Under the pieces are notes generated by a model. The model saw only the letters and a program-made list of their open reading frames with translations. It was not told the origin of the DNA and ran no database searches. From assembly GCF_003026285.1 (NCBI RefSeq), contig NZ_PYOD01000014.1, forward strand, positions 1 through 64,000: a stretch of 64,000 bases of DNA, written 5' to 3'. Position 1 is the stretch's first letter. Each line of letters opens with the position of its first letter. The DNA is from Photobacterium profundum (GTDB lineage: Bacteria > Pseudomonadota > Gammaproteobacteria > Enterobacterales > Vibrionaceae). Positions 43,795-53,305 of the stretch are shown one piece after another. The translations under genes were made by a program, and so were the position numbers.

Positions 43795-44944
43795 GTTTGC
43801 CTCCTTGCATACGCATTGCTTTGTTGATTAATTCATCACGTTGTTGATGCAGCTCGGTGTTTAAGGATTCATAAAGAAAATCGAAAGCCGTTTCGGGTGC
43901 TTGTACAGGGATGTTTAGATAGCGTTCAACGGCTTGTTCTACCACTTCTTGGCAATGCTCTTGCCATTGTTTATCGTCTTGCTCTGACCATAAACCTTGA
44001 CGCATTAAATAGGTTTTTAAACGACTAATAGGCTCGAACCCCCATGCTTCATGAAGTTCATCTTTACTCCGGTAGCGACTTGCGTCATCAGCAGTAGTAT
44101 GGTCGCTTAATCGGTAACTGATGGCTTCAATTAACGTTGATCCTTTTCCTTTTCGTGCGCGATCTAAACTAATCTGTATCGCATCAAACATCGCGACGAT
44201 GTCATTACCATCAACCGTTAACCCTGGAATACCAGCACCTTTGGCTTTTTCTGATAAATAATCAGCACCACATTGAAGGCGTCGTGGTACAGAGATTGCC
44301 CATTGGTTATTATTCACGACAAAAACCAGTGGAATATTCCACGTGCCAGCACAGTTGATTGATTCGAGAAAGTCACCTTTTGATGTGGCGCCATCACCAC
44401 AGGTGACCAGTGCAGCCTTATGACTACCTTCAATTTTTAATGCGGATGCAACACCCACTGCATGGGTACATTGTGTGGCGATAGGAACGCAAAAGGGCAA
44501 GTCTCGGCAATGTGAATCATTGGGTAAATGATCTGGTGATAGTATTGCGCTGTTATGGGGTGTGGTATTGGCTGTTTTTTGATTGTTTGTAACGCTGAAA
44601 TCACTGCCTCTTTCATCGCCCCCCCAATATTGAAGGTTTTTTTCCATCGCAATACCACGCGCCCACATTGCAGGCATATCACGGTAGTAAGGGATGAACA
44701 CATCATCGGCTTGTAAAGCACGCCCAATCGCAATGCCAATGGCTTCTGCGCCAAGGTGAGAGGGGTAAGTCCCTAACTTACCAGTACGTTGAAGAGCAAC
44801 AGCTTTATTATCATAAGTTCGGGTTAATACCATATCGCAGTAAAACCCTTTCAATGTAGACGGTTTAGCCCAAGCTGGCAGTTGATCTACGGGGTTACCA
44901 TGGTGGTCTATAAACCGATGCATGGGTAATGCCTGAACATTCAT
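43787..44944 (-). CDS. bkdA1: Branched-chain 2-oxoacid dehydrogenase E1 alpha
   Basis: The 385-residue subunit carries the thiamine-diphosphate motif GDGATSKGDFLESINCAGTW ending with FVVNNN, plus YPSHLGAEAIGIAIGRAL, FIPYYRDMPAMWARG and the phosphorylation-loop-like SYRLSDHTTADDASRYR, which marks the branched-chain form. It is the first gene of the bkd operon, preceded by GGAGCTTGAG. The substrates feed the liu and valine/isoleucine operons upstream. Nearby regulators of Bkd type are absent; LiuR control is possible but the upstream match is poor. Confidence 0.94.
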   Translation of the reverse strand: MNVQALPMHRFIDHHGNPVDQLPAWAKPSTLKGFYCDMVLTRTYDNKAVALQRTGKLGTYPSHLGAEAIGIAIGRALQADDVFIPYYRDMPAMWARGIAMEKNLQYWGGDERGSDFSVTNNQKTANTTPHNSAILSPDHLPNDSHCRDLPFCVPIATQCTHAVGVASALKIEGSHKAALVTCGDGATSKGDFLESINCAGTWNIPLVFVVNNNQWAISVPRRLQCGADYLSEKAKGAGIPGLTVDGNDIVAMFDAIQISLDRARKGKGSTLIEAISYRLSDHTTADDASRYRSKDELHEAWGFEPISRLKTYLMRQGLWSEQDDKQWQEHCQEVVEQAVERYLNIPVQAPETAFDFLYESLNTELHQQRDELINKAMRMQGGKHG

Positions 44945-45399
44945 CTCAAGCTCCTTCTGATGCTACGCTTCAGCAGAAGGCAGCAAATAACGTATAAACG
45001 CCAAAGGTGATACCGAGAGTTATGTGGTTTTAGGATCGCTATTCATGGTTATTGTCTGAAACTCTATTCTAGATATGTTATTAGCGATACATAATTTTGC
45101 TGTTAACACCACTTTATCTAGTGATAAATCTTGGTAAAACCAGATACGTTAAGTGTAACTAAAATGTTAAATCTTGCTTGCGATTATGACAATGTTATCA
45201 GTAAACTAAAGCGTACAGTCAGTAAAAACAGACGAAAATATGGTGTTTTAAAAGCGTGTTCAGTGAAAATTGAAAATAATCACTGTTATTCCGGCTAATT
45301 TCGCAAGATTATTGCGTAGGGGGGAAGCAAATAACAAACGAAAAAGTGACCGTATCGCTATGTCTACGGTTAGAAGTGCTTATTGTTTCTACGCCAACT
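44945..45399. other. Region upstream of the bkd operon and downstream of the ligase gene
   Basis: The 455 bp hold the bkd promoter. Inverted ATCGCTA/TAGCGAT pairs at about 45033 and 45084 and the dyad TTTATC-N4-GATAAA (45113-45128) are visible but unassigned. A stretch near 44983 (ACGTATAAACGCCAA) is only a gapped match to the LiuR arm. I see no ORF of substance. Confidence 0.35.
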
Positions 45400-46287
45400 T
45401 TAGATATCGAGGTTATCACGAACCCGAATGAATCTCGCAAATCGTGGAATACCACTGTTTGTTACGCCATTATAACGGAAGAGGATAGTTGTACCGATTG
45501 CTGGGGGAGCCTCTCGCTCAAAATCTTTAAAGCCAGAGCCAATTTTAAAAGTAATGTTATCAGGTGTGACTACCCATAAAGCCCCCATTTTGTCGTCGAA
45601 TTTACCATTTCCTTCTGTATAACCAATAACGGTTGCTTCTGCATCTTGGTAGGATTTGAGTTTTAATAAGTTATCGCTTCGCCCTGGGTAATAACCATTA
45701 TGGCGATGATGCAGCATTAATCCTTCACCGTTGCTTTCATCTAACAGTTTTAGCCACATTTCTAATGCTGTTATATCAGTAACAAATTTTTGCTTCACAA
45801 TACTAACGTGAGCAATGCTATTCAGGGTTATATCGTCAAGTAATTGCTGATAACGGTGTTCAAAAGGTGCGGAGTTTGAGGGAAGGTCAAAGATCATGAA
45901 CCTAATAGACTGCCATTCCTCGTCGTTTGGTTTGTTATCTAATACCGTTTGAGCAACTTGCTGAAATCTTCCTCTTGCTACCCACAGCTCACCATCTAAA
46001 GCAGTAGTGGGTAAAGAGCTGGTAAACCAACTAGGTGCATGTATGGTTTTTCCACTGCGCGTCAGTAAGGTGTTGCCATTCCAATACGCTCGTATGCCGT
46101 CCAATTTCTCACTGACTAAATAATCGGTAATATCTTCGCGCGTTTTGAGTTTGGGGGAATCGAGAAAATTTGTCTGATCAAAGTGCTTTGCTTGCATCAG
46201 TGTATTTGAATACACATTGTGTGAGTAGAAAGGGTTAAATACGGTCGATGTGAGTGCGATAGCGATTGATAGTTTAGAAAGTTTCAA
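45400..46287 (-). CDS. ligE: Periplasmic ATP-dependent DNA ligase (LigE type)
   Basis: A signal peptide (about residues 1-28) precedes a compact ATP-dependent ligase of about 265 residues: adenylation motif I SEKLDGIRAYW with nucleophilic Lys61, motif III-like IRFMIFDL, motif IV GEGLMLH, motif V NLLKLKSY and a C-terminal OB-fold (FKIGSGF, RYNGVTNSGIPRFARFIRVR). LigE enzymes are exported in many gammaproteobacteria and have been proposed to act on incoming or extracellular DNA. It is monocistronic, with no competence genes adjacent. It is downstream of two abutting dyads. Confidence 0.9.
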   Translation of the reverse strand: MKLSKLSIAIALTSTVFNPFYSHNVYSNTLMQAKHFDQTNFLDSPKLKTREDITDYLVSEKLDGIRAYWNGNTLLTRSGKTIHAPSWFTSSLPTTALDGELWVARGRFQQVAQTVLDNKPNDEEWQSIRFMIFDLPSNSAPFEHRYQQLLDDITLNSIAHVSIVKQKFVTDITALEMWLKLLDESNGEGLMLHHRHNGYYPGRSDNLLKLKSYQDAEATVIGYTEGNGKFDDKMGALWVVTPDNITFKIGSGFKDFEREAPPAIGTTILFRYNGVTNSGIPRFARFIRVRDNLDI

Positions 46288-46361
46288 ACTGAGTGCTCCG
46301 TCCGCTTAATAGAATTGGCGGTAATAATGTGTGCCAATGACGGTATGCGAGAATGGGACGG

Positions 46362-46390
46362 TGAGTAAAATACTCAGTGTATTAATACAC
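46362..46390. promoter_or_regulatory. Two abutting palindromes upstream of ligE
   Basis: TGAGTA-AAA-TACTCA (46362-46376) is followed with no gap by GTGTATTAATACAC (46377-46390), a perfect 14-bp palindrome. They lie 75-103 bp upstream of ligE. They may be operators, or hairpins in the leader. Nothing else is seen in the 207-bp spacer. Confidence 0.5.
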
Positions 46391-46494
46391 CCCGTTTGCG
46401 GTAGAGCTGACAATGTTAGAGTTAACACTTTCATTTCTATCGCAAACAATGTGAGGTCTGTTTTGTGAAAATCTATTGCCCACTGGGAGGATAA

Positions 46495-47139
46495 TTAAAG
46501 GCGCACGTTTTTACTTAATAATAGTTGTAAGCCTAATCCAACCATGACACATCCTGTTAAAGATTGAAGCCACTGATTTGTTTTGGGTTTTGCTAACCAG
46601 TTTTTTGCTCGCTCCATAACAAGTGCTAATGATGATTGCCACGTCATAGCTAAAATAAAATGGATACCAGCCAGAATGAAAGATTGTGTAATAGCAGAAC
46701 CTTCGGGATTGATAAATTGGGGCAAAAAAGCGAGATAAAAAATAGCGGTTTTAGGGTTCAGTACATTTGACAGAAAACCTTCTGAAAAAGAGCGCTTTAT
46801 GTTGAATGCATTGTCATTGGTTTGATTTGGCATCACAGTTAAGGAGCCTGCTTTCCTACCGCTTCGTAAGCTACAAACGCCTAAGTAGATAAGGTATGCG
46901 GCACCAATGATTTTAATCGTTTGAAATAGCCACGCAGATTGGACCAAGATAAAGGATATACCCACGGCAGAAAGCGTTGCATGCACAAATAAGCCGCTGC
47001 AAATACCAAAGCTACTGGTTACACCATCTTTCCAGCCACCTCGGCTGGTATTTCGGATCACAAGTACAGTATCTAACCCTGGTGTAATCGTAAGTATTGA
47101 GATCGCGACAACAAATGTCATCCATTCTGTTATTGGCAT
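46495..47139 (-). CDS. LysE/RhtB family amino-acid exporter
   Basis: A second LysE-type protein of 214 residues with about six membrane segments: TPGLDTVLVIRNTSRGGWKD near residues 19-38 (the family P-G motif), AAYLIYLGVCSLR and LNPKTAIFYLAFLPQFINPE. The family exports amino acids or their analogues by proton-linked efflux; the substrate is not readable. It is transcribed toward ligE, from an isolated promoter, with AAAAGGATAG before the ATG. Confidence 0.87.
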   Translation of the reverse strand: MPITEWMTFVVAISILTITPGLDTVLVIRNTSRGGWKDGVTSSFGICSGLFVHATLSAVGISFILVQSAWLFQTIKIIGAAYLIYLGVCSLRSGRKAGSLTVMPNQTNDNAFNIKRSFSEGFLSNVLNPKTAIFYLAFLPQFINPEGSAITQSFILAGIHFILAMTWQSSLALVMERAKNWLAKPKTNQWLQSLTGCVMVGLGLQLLLSKNVRL

Positions 47140-47239
47140 AGTTCTATCCTTTTAACTTGTCTCTTTCAATAAACGGTTATGTGTACGTTAATGTAAACAT
47201 GATAATTTGCACATTATCAGCAGAATGAATGAATGTCTT

Positions 47240-47752
47240 TTATTTTGTATGCCTAGCATAATCATTTGAGGCAAGTTGAGCACATTGATAAAATGCCAGT
47301 GCTTGCTGGTGATCTGCGACAAACGACAGGTTTATTTCAATTCCATCGATAGCCACATGAGTCTTATAACCGTCATTTTCAAAACGACTCATGAAGTCTT
47401 GAGCACTGTTCTGCTCTGAACCAATGGCTGTCGAGTAGATCGTTATATCATCATTAACCACTTTATAGAGTGCATGATTAATCATGTATTGATTCTTTTC
47501 TAGTGGCTCATCTTGATGTAAAGAAAGTTGAGTCAATATGCCTGAAGAGGGGGATTCTTGCGAAATACTATGATAGATATGCGCTTGATGCGGCATTTCA
47601 GAGCTTGCAGTAAAAACCAATACAATATCATTTTGGTGTCTTTCCTCATTGATCGTTAAGCGACAATGAGTATTATCTTGTTCGTAAGTCGAGTTCTCAA
47701 GCAGAGGTGTTGAGAAGGCAGATACCGTTAAAAAAATTAATTCAGTAATCAT
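47240..47752 (-). CDS. Hypothetical exported protein
   Basis: The 170-residue product starts with a short hydrophobic stretch (MITELIFLTVSAFSTPLLEN) that could be a signal peptide. The rest is soluble and beta-rich (IVLVFTASSEMPHQAHIYHS, THVAIDGIEINLSFVADHQQ), with one Cys in each half (near 29 and 157) that may pair. The family is not recognised. It is divergent from the coiled-coil gene at 48093. A periplasmic location is inference. Confidence 0.55.
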   Translation of the reverse strand: MITELIFLTVSAFSTPLLENSTYEQDNTHCRLTINEERHQNDIVLVFTASSEMPHQAHIYHSISQESPSSGILTQLSLHQDEPLEKNQYMINHALYKVVNDDITIYSTAIGSEQNSAQDFMSRFENDGYKTHVAIDGIEINLSFVADHQQALAFYQCAQLASNDYARHTK

Positions 47753-48092
47753 AACATTGCCTTAGCTGCTTTGTTGTTTGTTGATATTAATTGGGATGTA
47801 TCAGTATTATCGATTTGATAATTATGACTATTTGAAGATAGCCAGTGTGAGGTAGACTAAATGTCTCAGACGGTGGAACTATTAATTATGAGACATTAGG
47901 GTTTAAATGATTTTTAAAAACCTGAACAATTAATTATCACTTAGCGCCGATTTACATTGTTTTACAGAGATTTGCGATATTATGATGACATAAAGGTATC
48001 ATCTTGCTGATAGTATTAGAGTTATCATATGGATATATACCGTAATACTTATTGGTATGTAATTCTAAAGAATTCAAGAGGAAGAGAACAAC
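47753..48092. other. Divergent spacer with a dyad
   Basis: This 340-bp A+T-rich spacer separates two divergent genes. AATGTCTCA (47860-47868) and TGAGACATT (47889-47897) form a 9-bp inverted repeat around 20 bases, about 110 bp upstream of the leftward gene. No ORF or RNA is recognised. Confidence 0.4.
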
Positions 48093-48779
48093 ATGTCAAC
48101 TAACGTGGGATCGACAAACATGATGTCATCATGGAAAGTGGCATTAGTGCTTGGTATTGTATTGGGCTTTGTTTTGGCTACTGCTGTATGGAATCGTAAT
48201 CCAGGACCAACGAAAGCTGAGTACGATACCCTGACTCAAAAAAATGTAGAATTACAGCAAGAAAAAGAGGCTCAACAAGCACAATTTGAGCAATTTGAAA
48301 CAAAGAAATCATTAGAGCTAGAGCAAGTTATCTCTCAGCTAGAGCAGAAGAGCACTGAATTAGTACAGCAAAAGACTGATTATGAAGCCCAAATTGCTGA
48401 ACTAAATAAAAAGCAAAAGAAGCTATCCGTTACTCAGAAAAAACTGGATACCAAAGTGGTTGAGCTTAAAACAACGGCTAAAAAGCAACAAGTTGTTCTC
48501 ACTAACTCGAAAGAGCTTTATCAACAACAATTACAATTACAAAAACAAGTCGTTACTGCCAAATCAGATGTTGATAAAGCAAAGGCTACAGCTAAAAAAT
48601 TCAAACAAGCTTGTGATGAATTTAAATCAGGCACCAGTTGGAATTGGGTATCGCAAGCCGATTGTGATAAATATGAAAAAAAACTTGATCTTGTTGATGC
48701 AGAGGAAGCAAAAGTCACTGCGCTTGAGGCTGAGCTAGAGCAACTAAATTCTAAAATTGAGATAGATTTACCTAAGTAA
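48093..48779 (+). CDS. Membrane-anchored coiled-coil protein, hypothetical
   Basis: The 228-residue protein has a short N-terminus, one membrane segment (about residues 15-35, VALVLGIVLGFVLATAV) and then a long Gln/Lys/Glu-rich heptad region (about 45-165 and 195-225), interrupted by a Cys pair in FKQACDEFKSGTSWNWVSQADCDKY (shown in part: ACDEFK, ADCDKY) that may form a disulfide. The coiled coil would face the periplasm by the positive-inside rule only if the N-terminus stays inside. The family is not recognised. AGAGGAAGAGA precedes the ATG; it ends in a terminator. Confidence 0.68.
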   Translation: MSTNVGSTNMMSSWKVALVLGIVLGFVLATAVWNRNPGPTKAEYDTLTQKNVELQQEKEAQQAQFEQFETKKSLELEQVISQLEQKSTELVQQKTDYEAQIAELNKKQKKLSVTQKKLDTKVVELKTTAKKQQVVLTNSKELYQQQLQLQKQVVTAKSDVDKAKATAKKFKQACDEFKSGTSWNWVSQADCDKYEKKLDLVDAEEAKVTALEAELEQLNSKIEIDLPK

Positions 48780-48807
48780 TCGTTTTGTGTATCACTAATT
48801 TTTCAAG

Positions 48808-48839
48808 CGGGTAAGGTTGAAATATACTTACCCGTTTTT
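48808..48839 (+). terminator. Rho-independent terminator
   Basis: CGGGTAAG (48808-48815) and CTTACCCG (48827-48834) form an 8-bp stem with an 11-base loop, followed by five T. Confidence 0.88.
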
Positions 48840-48897
48840 GTATTTGTAATTTCGTTTTAATGGAATAGAGATCAATAGAGAAAGGAAGAATGCCACG

Positions 48898-49215
48898 ATG
48901 GGAAGCCTACTAACTGATATACCCTCCACTTTACCCTCGGAAATTTTTCAAGACCTTGTTAAAACCGATAGCGTTAGAATTGAACGTATTATTTCGAAAG
49001 GGCACAGTACCCCCGATTCCGATTGGTATGATCAAACAGAAAACGAGTGGGTGCTGGTTGTGAAAGGAGAAGCCAAAATTCTCTTCGAAAAAGGAATGAA
49101 AGAGCAACACCTAAAAGAAGGTGACTACGTGAATATTCTAGCTCATCAACGTCATAAAGTGAGTTGGATACATCCAACGGAAGAAACAATTTGGCTAGCT
49201 GTTTTCTATTCTTAA
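48898..49215 (+). CDS. Cupin-domain protein
   Basis: A single cupin of 105 residues: the WYDQTENEWVLVVKGEAKIL segment (first cupin motif, weak in metal ligands) and EGDYVNILAHQRHKVSW (second motif with His). It has the first-motif Glu but fewer His ligands than metal-dependent enzymes, so a sensor or a metal-poor enzyme is possible. The function is unknown. It is convergent with the RND permease gene. The ATG has only a distant AAGGAAG. Confidence 0.82.
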   Translation: MGSLLTDIPSTLPSEIFQDLVKTDSVRIERIISKGHSTPDSDWYDQTENEWVLVVKGEAKILFEKGMKEQHLKEGDYVNILAHQRHKVSWIHPTEETIWLAVFYS

Positions 49216-49294
49216 TTATCGGGTGAATGATAGCCCATTCTGAAGAGTGAGTTGCCAACGGAAAGGGCTAGTTAATTAACGTGAGATATAAATC

Positions 49295-52200
49295 CTAATT
49301 ACTTGTCGACATTTTTTGACCAAAGAATGTCAAATACAGGCATGGAATAACAATAAGAACAACGGGTAGTGAAAACAGTAACCCATAACCGAGTGTTAAA
49401 GACATGGGTCCCATATACACATCGGTTCCACCCAAGCCATATGCGAGTGGTAGTAGACCGACAACTGTTGTTAGAGATGTAAGAAGGATCGGTCTTAAAC
49501 GATTTGCCGATGCTTCCATTATGGCGTGCAAGGTGTCTTTTCCTTCACTAAGCAGCTCATTGATCCGGTTAATCAACACCAGCGAGTTATTCACAACAAC
49601 CCCCGTCATACCAAGCACGCCAATCAGAGCGAACAGAGATATTGGCTGCATGTGAACAAACAATGCCATTAACGCTGCGATTACCGCGAATGGAATAACC
49701 ACCATGATCAATAATGGCTGCAATAGTGAGTTAAACATTATAGCCAGCACAAAGTAGATACCAACGATTGCAGCTGGAAAGGCGACGACAAATCCGCTCA
49801 TAGTTTCGTTAGTACTTTCTGCTTCGCCACCAATTTCAATAGATACCTGTAAGGGTAATTTACTTTGTAGCTCAGTAAGCATGGTTTCACTTAATGCCAC
49901 TGAACTGAGTGTCTCATCGGTTATCTGGGCTGTTACAGTAACTTCACGATCGCCGTTGTAATGTTGGATTAAACGCGGAGCTTCAATATGTTCCACTTTA
50001 GCAAGGCGGCTTAGTGGTACTTGTACACCATCTGCGGTGTAGATCTTCGTTGTGGCGAGCCTTTCAATGGTTCGATAATCTTCTTTTAGAATGACACGCA
50101 AGTCTATTTCTTGATCACCAATCCATGTTGACGTTACCGTGTCACCTTCAAAAGCAATGCGCAATGTTGATGCTAAATCAGCTACGGTAAGGTTATAACG
50201 TGCTAACCATTCATATTGAGGAATGACCTGTAACTGAGGATCTTTTAATGCCTCGTTATGAGTAACTTTACCTAGCCCTTGTTGTGTATTCAGCCAGTTA
50301 GTTACTAACGATACTGCGTCATTACGTTCTTGCTGTGTACCATTCATCACTCGCACTTCAACAGGTTCTCCGGGAGGAGGGCCACCAGCATCGACAGATA
50401 ACTTTACAAATGACAGCTCTTTTACATTTTTAAGCTTATTGTTCAGATCTTTGATGATCGCATCTGCTGTGCGATCGCGGCTTTCAAAGTTAGTTAATAC
50501 AATTAAACCCGTGCTTACAGGACTACTGTAAGTGAGCTCATAACTGTTGAGTTCATTTTTAGGCAGTGCGGTAATCGTTTCTTCAAGTAGAGCATGCGCT
50601 TCACGCACTTTATTCAGTGGCGTACCGGGCTGAACTTCTGTGTAGACTTCAATGTACTTTGCCGACTCTGATGGAAAGATATCAAGCTTCAGATTGGCCA
50701 CTAACCCAACACCGACTGCAAGCATAATAACGGCAATCACTAATACGCTTTTTTTAAACTGTAAGCATCGTGTGAGTAAGTTAGTATAAGCATTAGTTAT
50801 TGATTGAAAGTAGTCCGATGTTGTGGGTTTCGCTTCTGTTTTATTAAGTGAATTTGCAAGGTGAGCGGGCAGGGTATACGTACACTCAGCCAAAGAAAAT
50901 AACAACGCAACAATAACAGTAATAGGAATCACAACAATCGCTTTGCCCATGGTGCCGGGAATAAAGAACATGGGAATGAAGACCAAAGCAGTCGTTGTTA
51001 AGCTGGCAATAATGGGTTTAATGACTTTTTGCGTACCAATAATCGCAGCTTCCAGTGCGCTCTTACCACTCTCTTTTTCTTGATAGATACTTTCGGCAAC
51101 AATTACTGAATCATCTACGATTATGCCTATCACCAGTAACAATGCTGCCAACGTTATGCTATCAAGGTTCATTCCAAGTATTGGCAGAGTGGCCATTACC
51201 CCAAGTACACAGAATGGAATAGAAACGGATACCCAGAAAGCGATTTGGCGTTTCAAAATCATACTTAATACAGCTAATACGAGTATAAGACCGATGCCAC
51301 CATTGGTTGATACAATAGAAAACTTGTCACTCATGTCATCGGCTAGATTGAGTCCGTAGCTGAAAGAGAAGGTATCACCGATGCGAGACTTTTCGTTTTC
51401 AATCAGTGTTTTTATATTATCGACAGTTGTAATAATATCGGCGTTTGAACCCTTAGTGATGCTGAATAGGATGGCAGACTCACCATTGATGACACCTTCT
51501 TGAGAGGCTTTTTCAAAGGTATCGATGACTTCAGCAATATCTGCTAATCGAATAAGCCCACCAGTAGGAAGCACTTTGATTACTGTTTGTGCTAATTCCT
51601 CAACAGACTTAACTTGCGTCATGGTGACAATTTTTTGGTCGCTGTTCCAAGATTCAACCATCCCGCCAGATAATGACAAATTACGGTTATTAACCGCATA
51701 GATCACTTCATCAAAGGTTAATTTATAACGACTAACTTTGATCGGGTCGATTTCAATCCAGAATTCACGTTCATTGAATCCTGTCATGCTGACGGTTCCT
51801 ACTCCCGATATGCTTTTAAGCGTCTTCTCTAACTGACGGGAATAAGATTGTAGTTCACTATAATCGCCTTGGTGACTTACCCCAAACGTGAGAACTTCAA
51901 AAGAAGCTGTACCACGTTGCACTACAAGTGGCGGGTTAGTAACGTCTTTCGGCAGTCCATTTACGCGATCAACTGCTTGTTGGATATCACGTAACACTTT
52001 TGCCGTATCTGTAGATTCATCCATTTCAATAGAGATAGCAGATAAACCATCAGAAGATTGCGAGGTAAACTTTCGGATTCCTTCGACAGATTTGATCTCT
52101 TTCTCGATCAAATTGGTAATATTGACTTCCACATCTTGCGCGGTGGCGCCAGGATATTGAGTGGTAATATCAACTTCTTCAAATGCAATATCAGGTAATT

Positions 52201-52309
52201 CTTGGAGTTTGAGTGTGCTGAGTGAAGCAATACCCACCATTAACACCATGGTGGTTATTATACGCGCAAGAAAACTACGCTGAGCAAAATAAGCAATAAA
52301 GCCATTCAT
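49295..52309 (-). CDS. RND efflux transporter inner-membrane permease (HAE1-like)
   Basis: At 1004 residues this has the two-fold RND layout: 12 membrane segments, two large periplasmic loops (about 35-330 and 555-850) and TM4 VIGIIVDDSVIVAESIYQEK with the proton-relay Asp pair. The start SFLARIITTMVLMVGIASLS and PDIAFEEVDITTQYPGATAQ are typical of multidrug or solvent pumps. It is slightly shorter than AcrB. The adaptor gene is 13 bp upstream; there is no outer-membrane factor gene, so TolC or similar must be supplied elsewhere. The divergent two-component system probably controls it. Confidence 0.93.
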   Translation of the reverse strand: MNGFIAYFAQRSFLARIITTMVLMVGIASLSTLKLQELPDIAFEEVDITTQYPGATAQDVEVNITNLIEKEIKSVEGIRKFTSQSSDGLSAISIEMDESTDTAKVLRDIQQAVDRVNGLPKDVTNPPLVVQRGTASFEVLTFGVSHQGDYSELQSYSRQLEKTLKSISGVGTVSMTGFNEREFWIEIDPIKVSRYKLTFDEVIYAVNNRNLSLSGGMVESWNSDQKIVTMTQVKSVEELAQTVIKVLPTGGLIRLADIAEVIDTFEKASQEGVINGESAILFSITKGSNADIITTVDNIKTLIENEKSRIGDTFSFSYGLNLADDMSDKFSIVSTNGGIGLILVLAVLSMILKRQIAFWVSVSIPFCVLGVMATLPILGMNLDSITLAALLLVIGIIVDDSVIVAESIYQEKESGKSALEAAIIGTQKVIKPIIASLTTTALVFIPMFFIPGTMGKAIVVIPITVIVALLFSLAECTYTLPAHLANSLNKTEAKPTTSDYFQSITNAYTNLLTRCLQFKKSVLVIAVIMLAVGVGLVANLKLDIFPSESAKYIEVYTEVQPGTPLNKVREAHALLEETITALPKNELNSYELTYSSPVSTGLIVLTNFESRDRTADAIIKDLNNKLKNVKELSFVKLSVDAGGPPPGEPVEVRVMNGTQQERNDAVSLVTNWLNTQQGLGKVTHNEALKDPQLQVIPQYEWLARYNLTVADLASTLRIAFEGDTVTSTWIGDQEIDLRVILKEDYRTIERLATTKIYTADGVQVPLSRLAKVEHIEAPRLIQHYNGDREVTVTAQITDETLSSVALSETMLTELQSKLPLQVSIEIGGEAESTNETMSGFVVAFPAAIVGIYFVLAIMFNSLLQPLLIMVVIPFAVIAALMALFVHMQPISLFALIGVLGMTGVVVNNSLVLINRINELLSEGKDTLHAIMEASANRLRPILLTSLTTVVGLLPLAYGLGGTDVYMGPMSLTLGYGLLFSLPVVLIVIPCLYLTFFGQKMSTSN

Positions 52310-52322
52310 TATGAAATACCAA

Positions 52323-53120
52323 TTATTTATCTGATTGTGTAATAGAAGGAGTTAATCTCGATACTTGAGTCGAGGCATGAATCGACATTCCCGGTTTGAA
52401 AACATGTTCTGGGTTTTTAATTTCAACCTCTATAGGATAAGCAAAGCTTTCAGGATCGATCTCAACCCCAATCCGTTTGATGCTTGAACGTACTTTTAAT
52501 TGAGGGTTGGCTTCTGACCATACTTCGACTTCTTGACCCACATATAGCTCCCCAATATCAAATTCACTGGCAAGAAGACGCACGTTGAGTACATCAATAT
52601 TCACAATTTGGTAGAGCAAATCTCCTTGATTCACCCATGCACCGTTTTCAACAGAACGGCTTACCACGTAGCCATTGATTGCCGAGTCAATTTGGGTACT
52701 TTTCAGATCAAGTTGCGCTTTTTTTAACTCAATGTTTGCTAGCGCCACATTGGCTGTTGCACTGTCATAATCTGCTGCAGAAATGTCGAGCTCATTTTGC
52801 GATAAGCTGTTCTTTTTACGCAGCTCTTGGTAACGACCATACAGTGATTTTTTTATTTTAAGATCGGCTTGTGCTAGATCGAGGTTGGCTTTTTGTTTAC
52901 TTACCTCAAGTTCAAAATCTTGTGCTTTAATCGTGGCAAGAATGGTACCTAATTTAATCTGTTCGCCTGTTTCAATACCGACAGACTCGACAGTACCATT
53001 TATTTCAGAGACTACATTAAGGGGGTTCTTACTTTTTGTATGCCCTATAAGATCTAAGGCCATTACTGGCTGCGAAAGTAATGCGCCAAATAAACCTAAG
53101 GTCAGTAGATTCTTTTTCAT
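52323..53120 (-). CDS. RND efflux periplasmic adaptor
   Basis: A 265-residue membrane-fusion protein with a signal peptide (about 1-21, ending VMA), a split lipoyl domain (VVSEINGTVESVGIETGEQI and SAINGYVVSRSVENGAWVNQ), a short coiled-coil hairpin (about 80-150) and a beta-barrel domain (VGQEVEVWSEANPQLKVRSS). It lacks an obvious lipobox Cys. It is short compared with AcrA (about 395) because the membrane-proximal domain is minimal. It precedes the permease in the operon and links it to an outer-membrane channel. Confidence 0.9.
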   Translation of the reverse strand: MKKNLLTLGLFGALLSQPVMALDLIGHTKSKNPLNVVSEINGTVESVGIETGEQIKLGTILATIKAQDFELEVSKQKANLDLAQADLKIKKSLYGRYQELRKKNSLSQNELDISAADYDSATANVALANIELKKAQLDLKSTQIDSAINGYVVSRSVENGAWVNQGDLLYQIVNIDVLNVRLLASEFDIGELYVGQEVEVWSEANPQLKVRSSIKRIGVEIDPESFAYPIEVEIKNPEHVFKPGMSIHASTQVSRLTPSITQSDK

Positions 53121-53164
53121 TGTTGGGTTCTCATTATATTAATTGACCCTAGTGTGCGAAAAAG

Positions 53165-53257
53165 AATGTCGAGTTTTTGTCGAATGCTATACAACAAAAA
53201 TGCGACATAAAAGTACTACACAATAAATATGAAGTGATTCGACATTAATTTGACAAA
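53165..53257. promoter_or_regulatory. Probable response-regulator binding sites between RND and two-component genes
   Basis: GTCGA at 53168-53172 and 53179-53183 are direct repeats 11 bp apart. On the other side GACA at 53241-53244 and 53252-53255 are also 11 bp apart in the opposite orientation, and AATGTCGA (53165) is the inverse of TCGACATT (53239). An 11-bp direct-repeat period is typical of OmpR-family regulators, so the encoded regulator probably binds both ends of this 164-bp spacer. Confidence 0.6.
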
Positions 53258-53305
53258 AAATTGCTAGGATAGTGAAAGGTAATAATGCAGTGCGAAAGGT
53301 CGGCG

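Noticed and set aside
44980-45000. LiuR site upstream of the bkd operon
   Set aside because: ACGTATAAACGCCAA needs a 2-bp gap and one mismatch to fit the liu arm; it is not convincing.
45113-45128. Dyad TTTATC-N4-GATAAA compared with a LuxR/HapR site
   Set aside because: Only the TGATAAA half resembles the consensus; the spacing and the other half do not.
45346-45579. 77-codon plus-strand ORF antisense to ligE
   Set aside because: It overlaps the end of the ligase gene, whose motifs are clear, and the product looks random.
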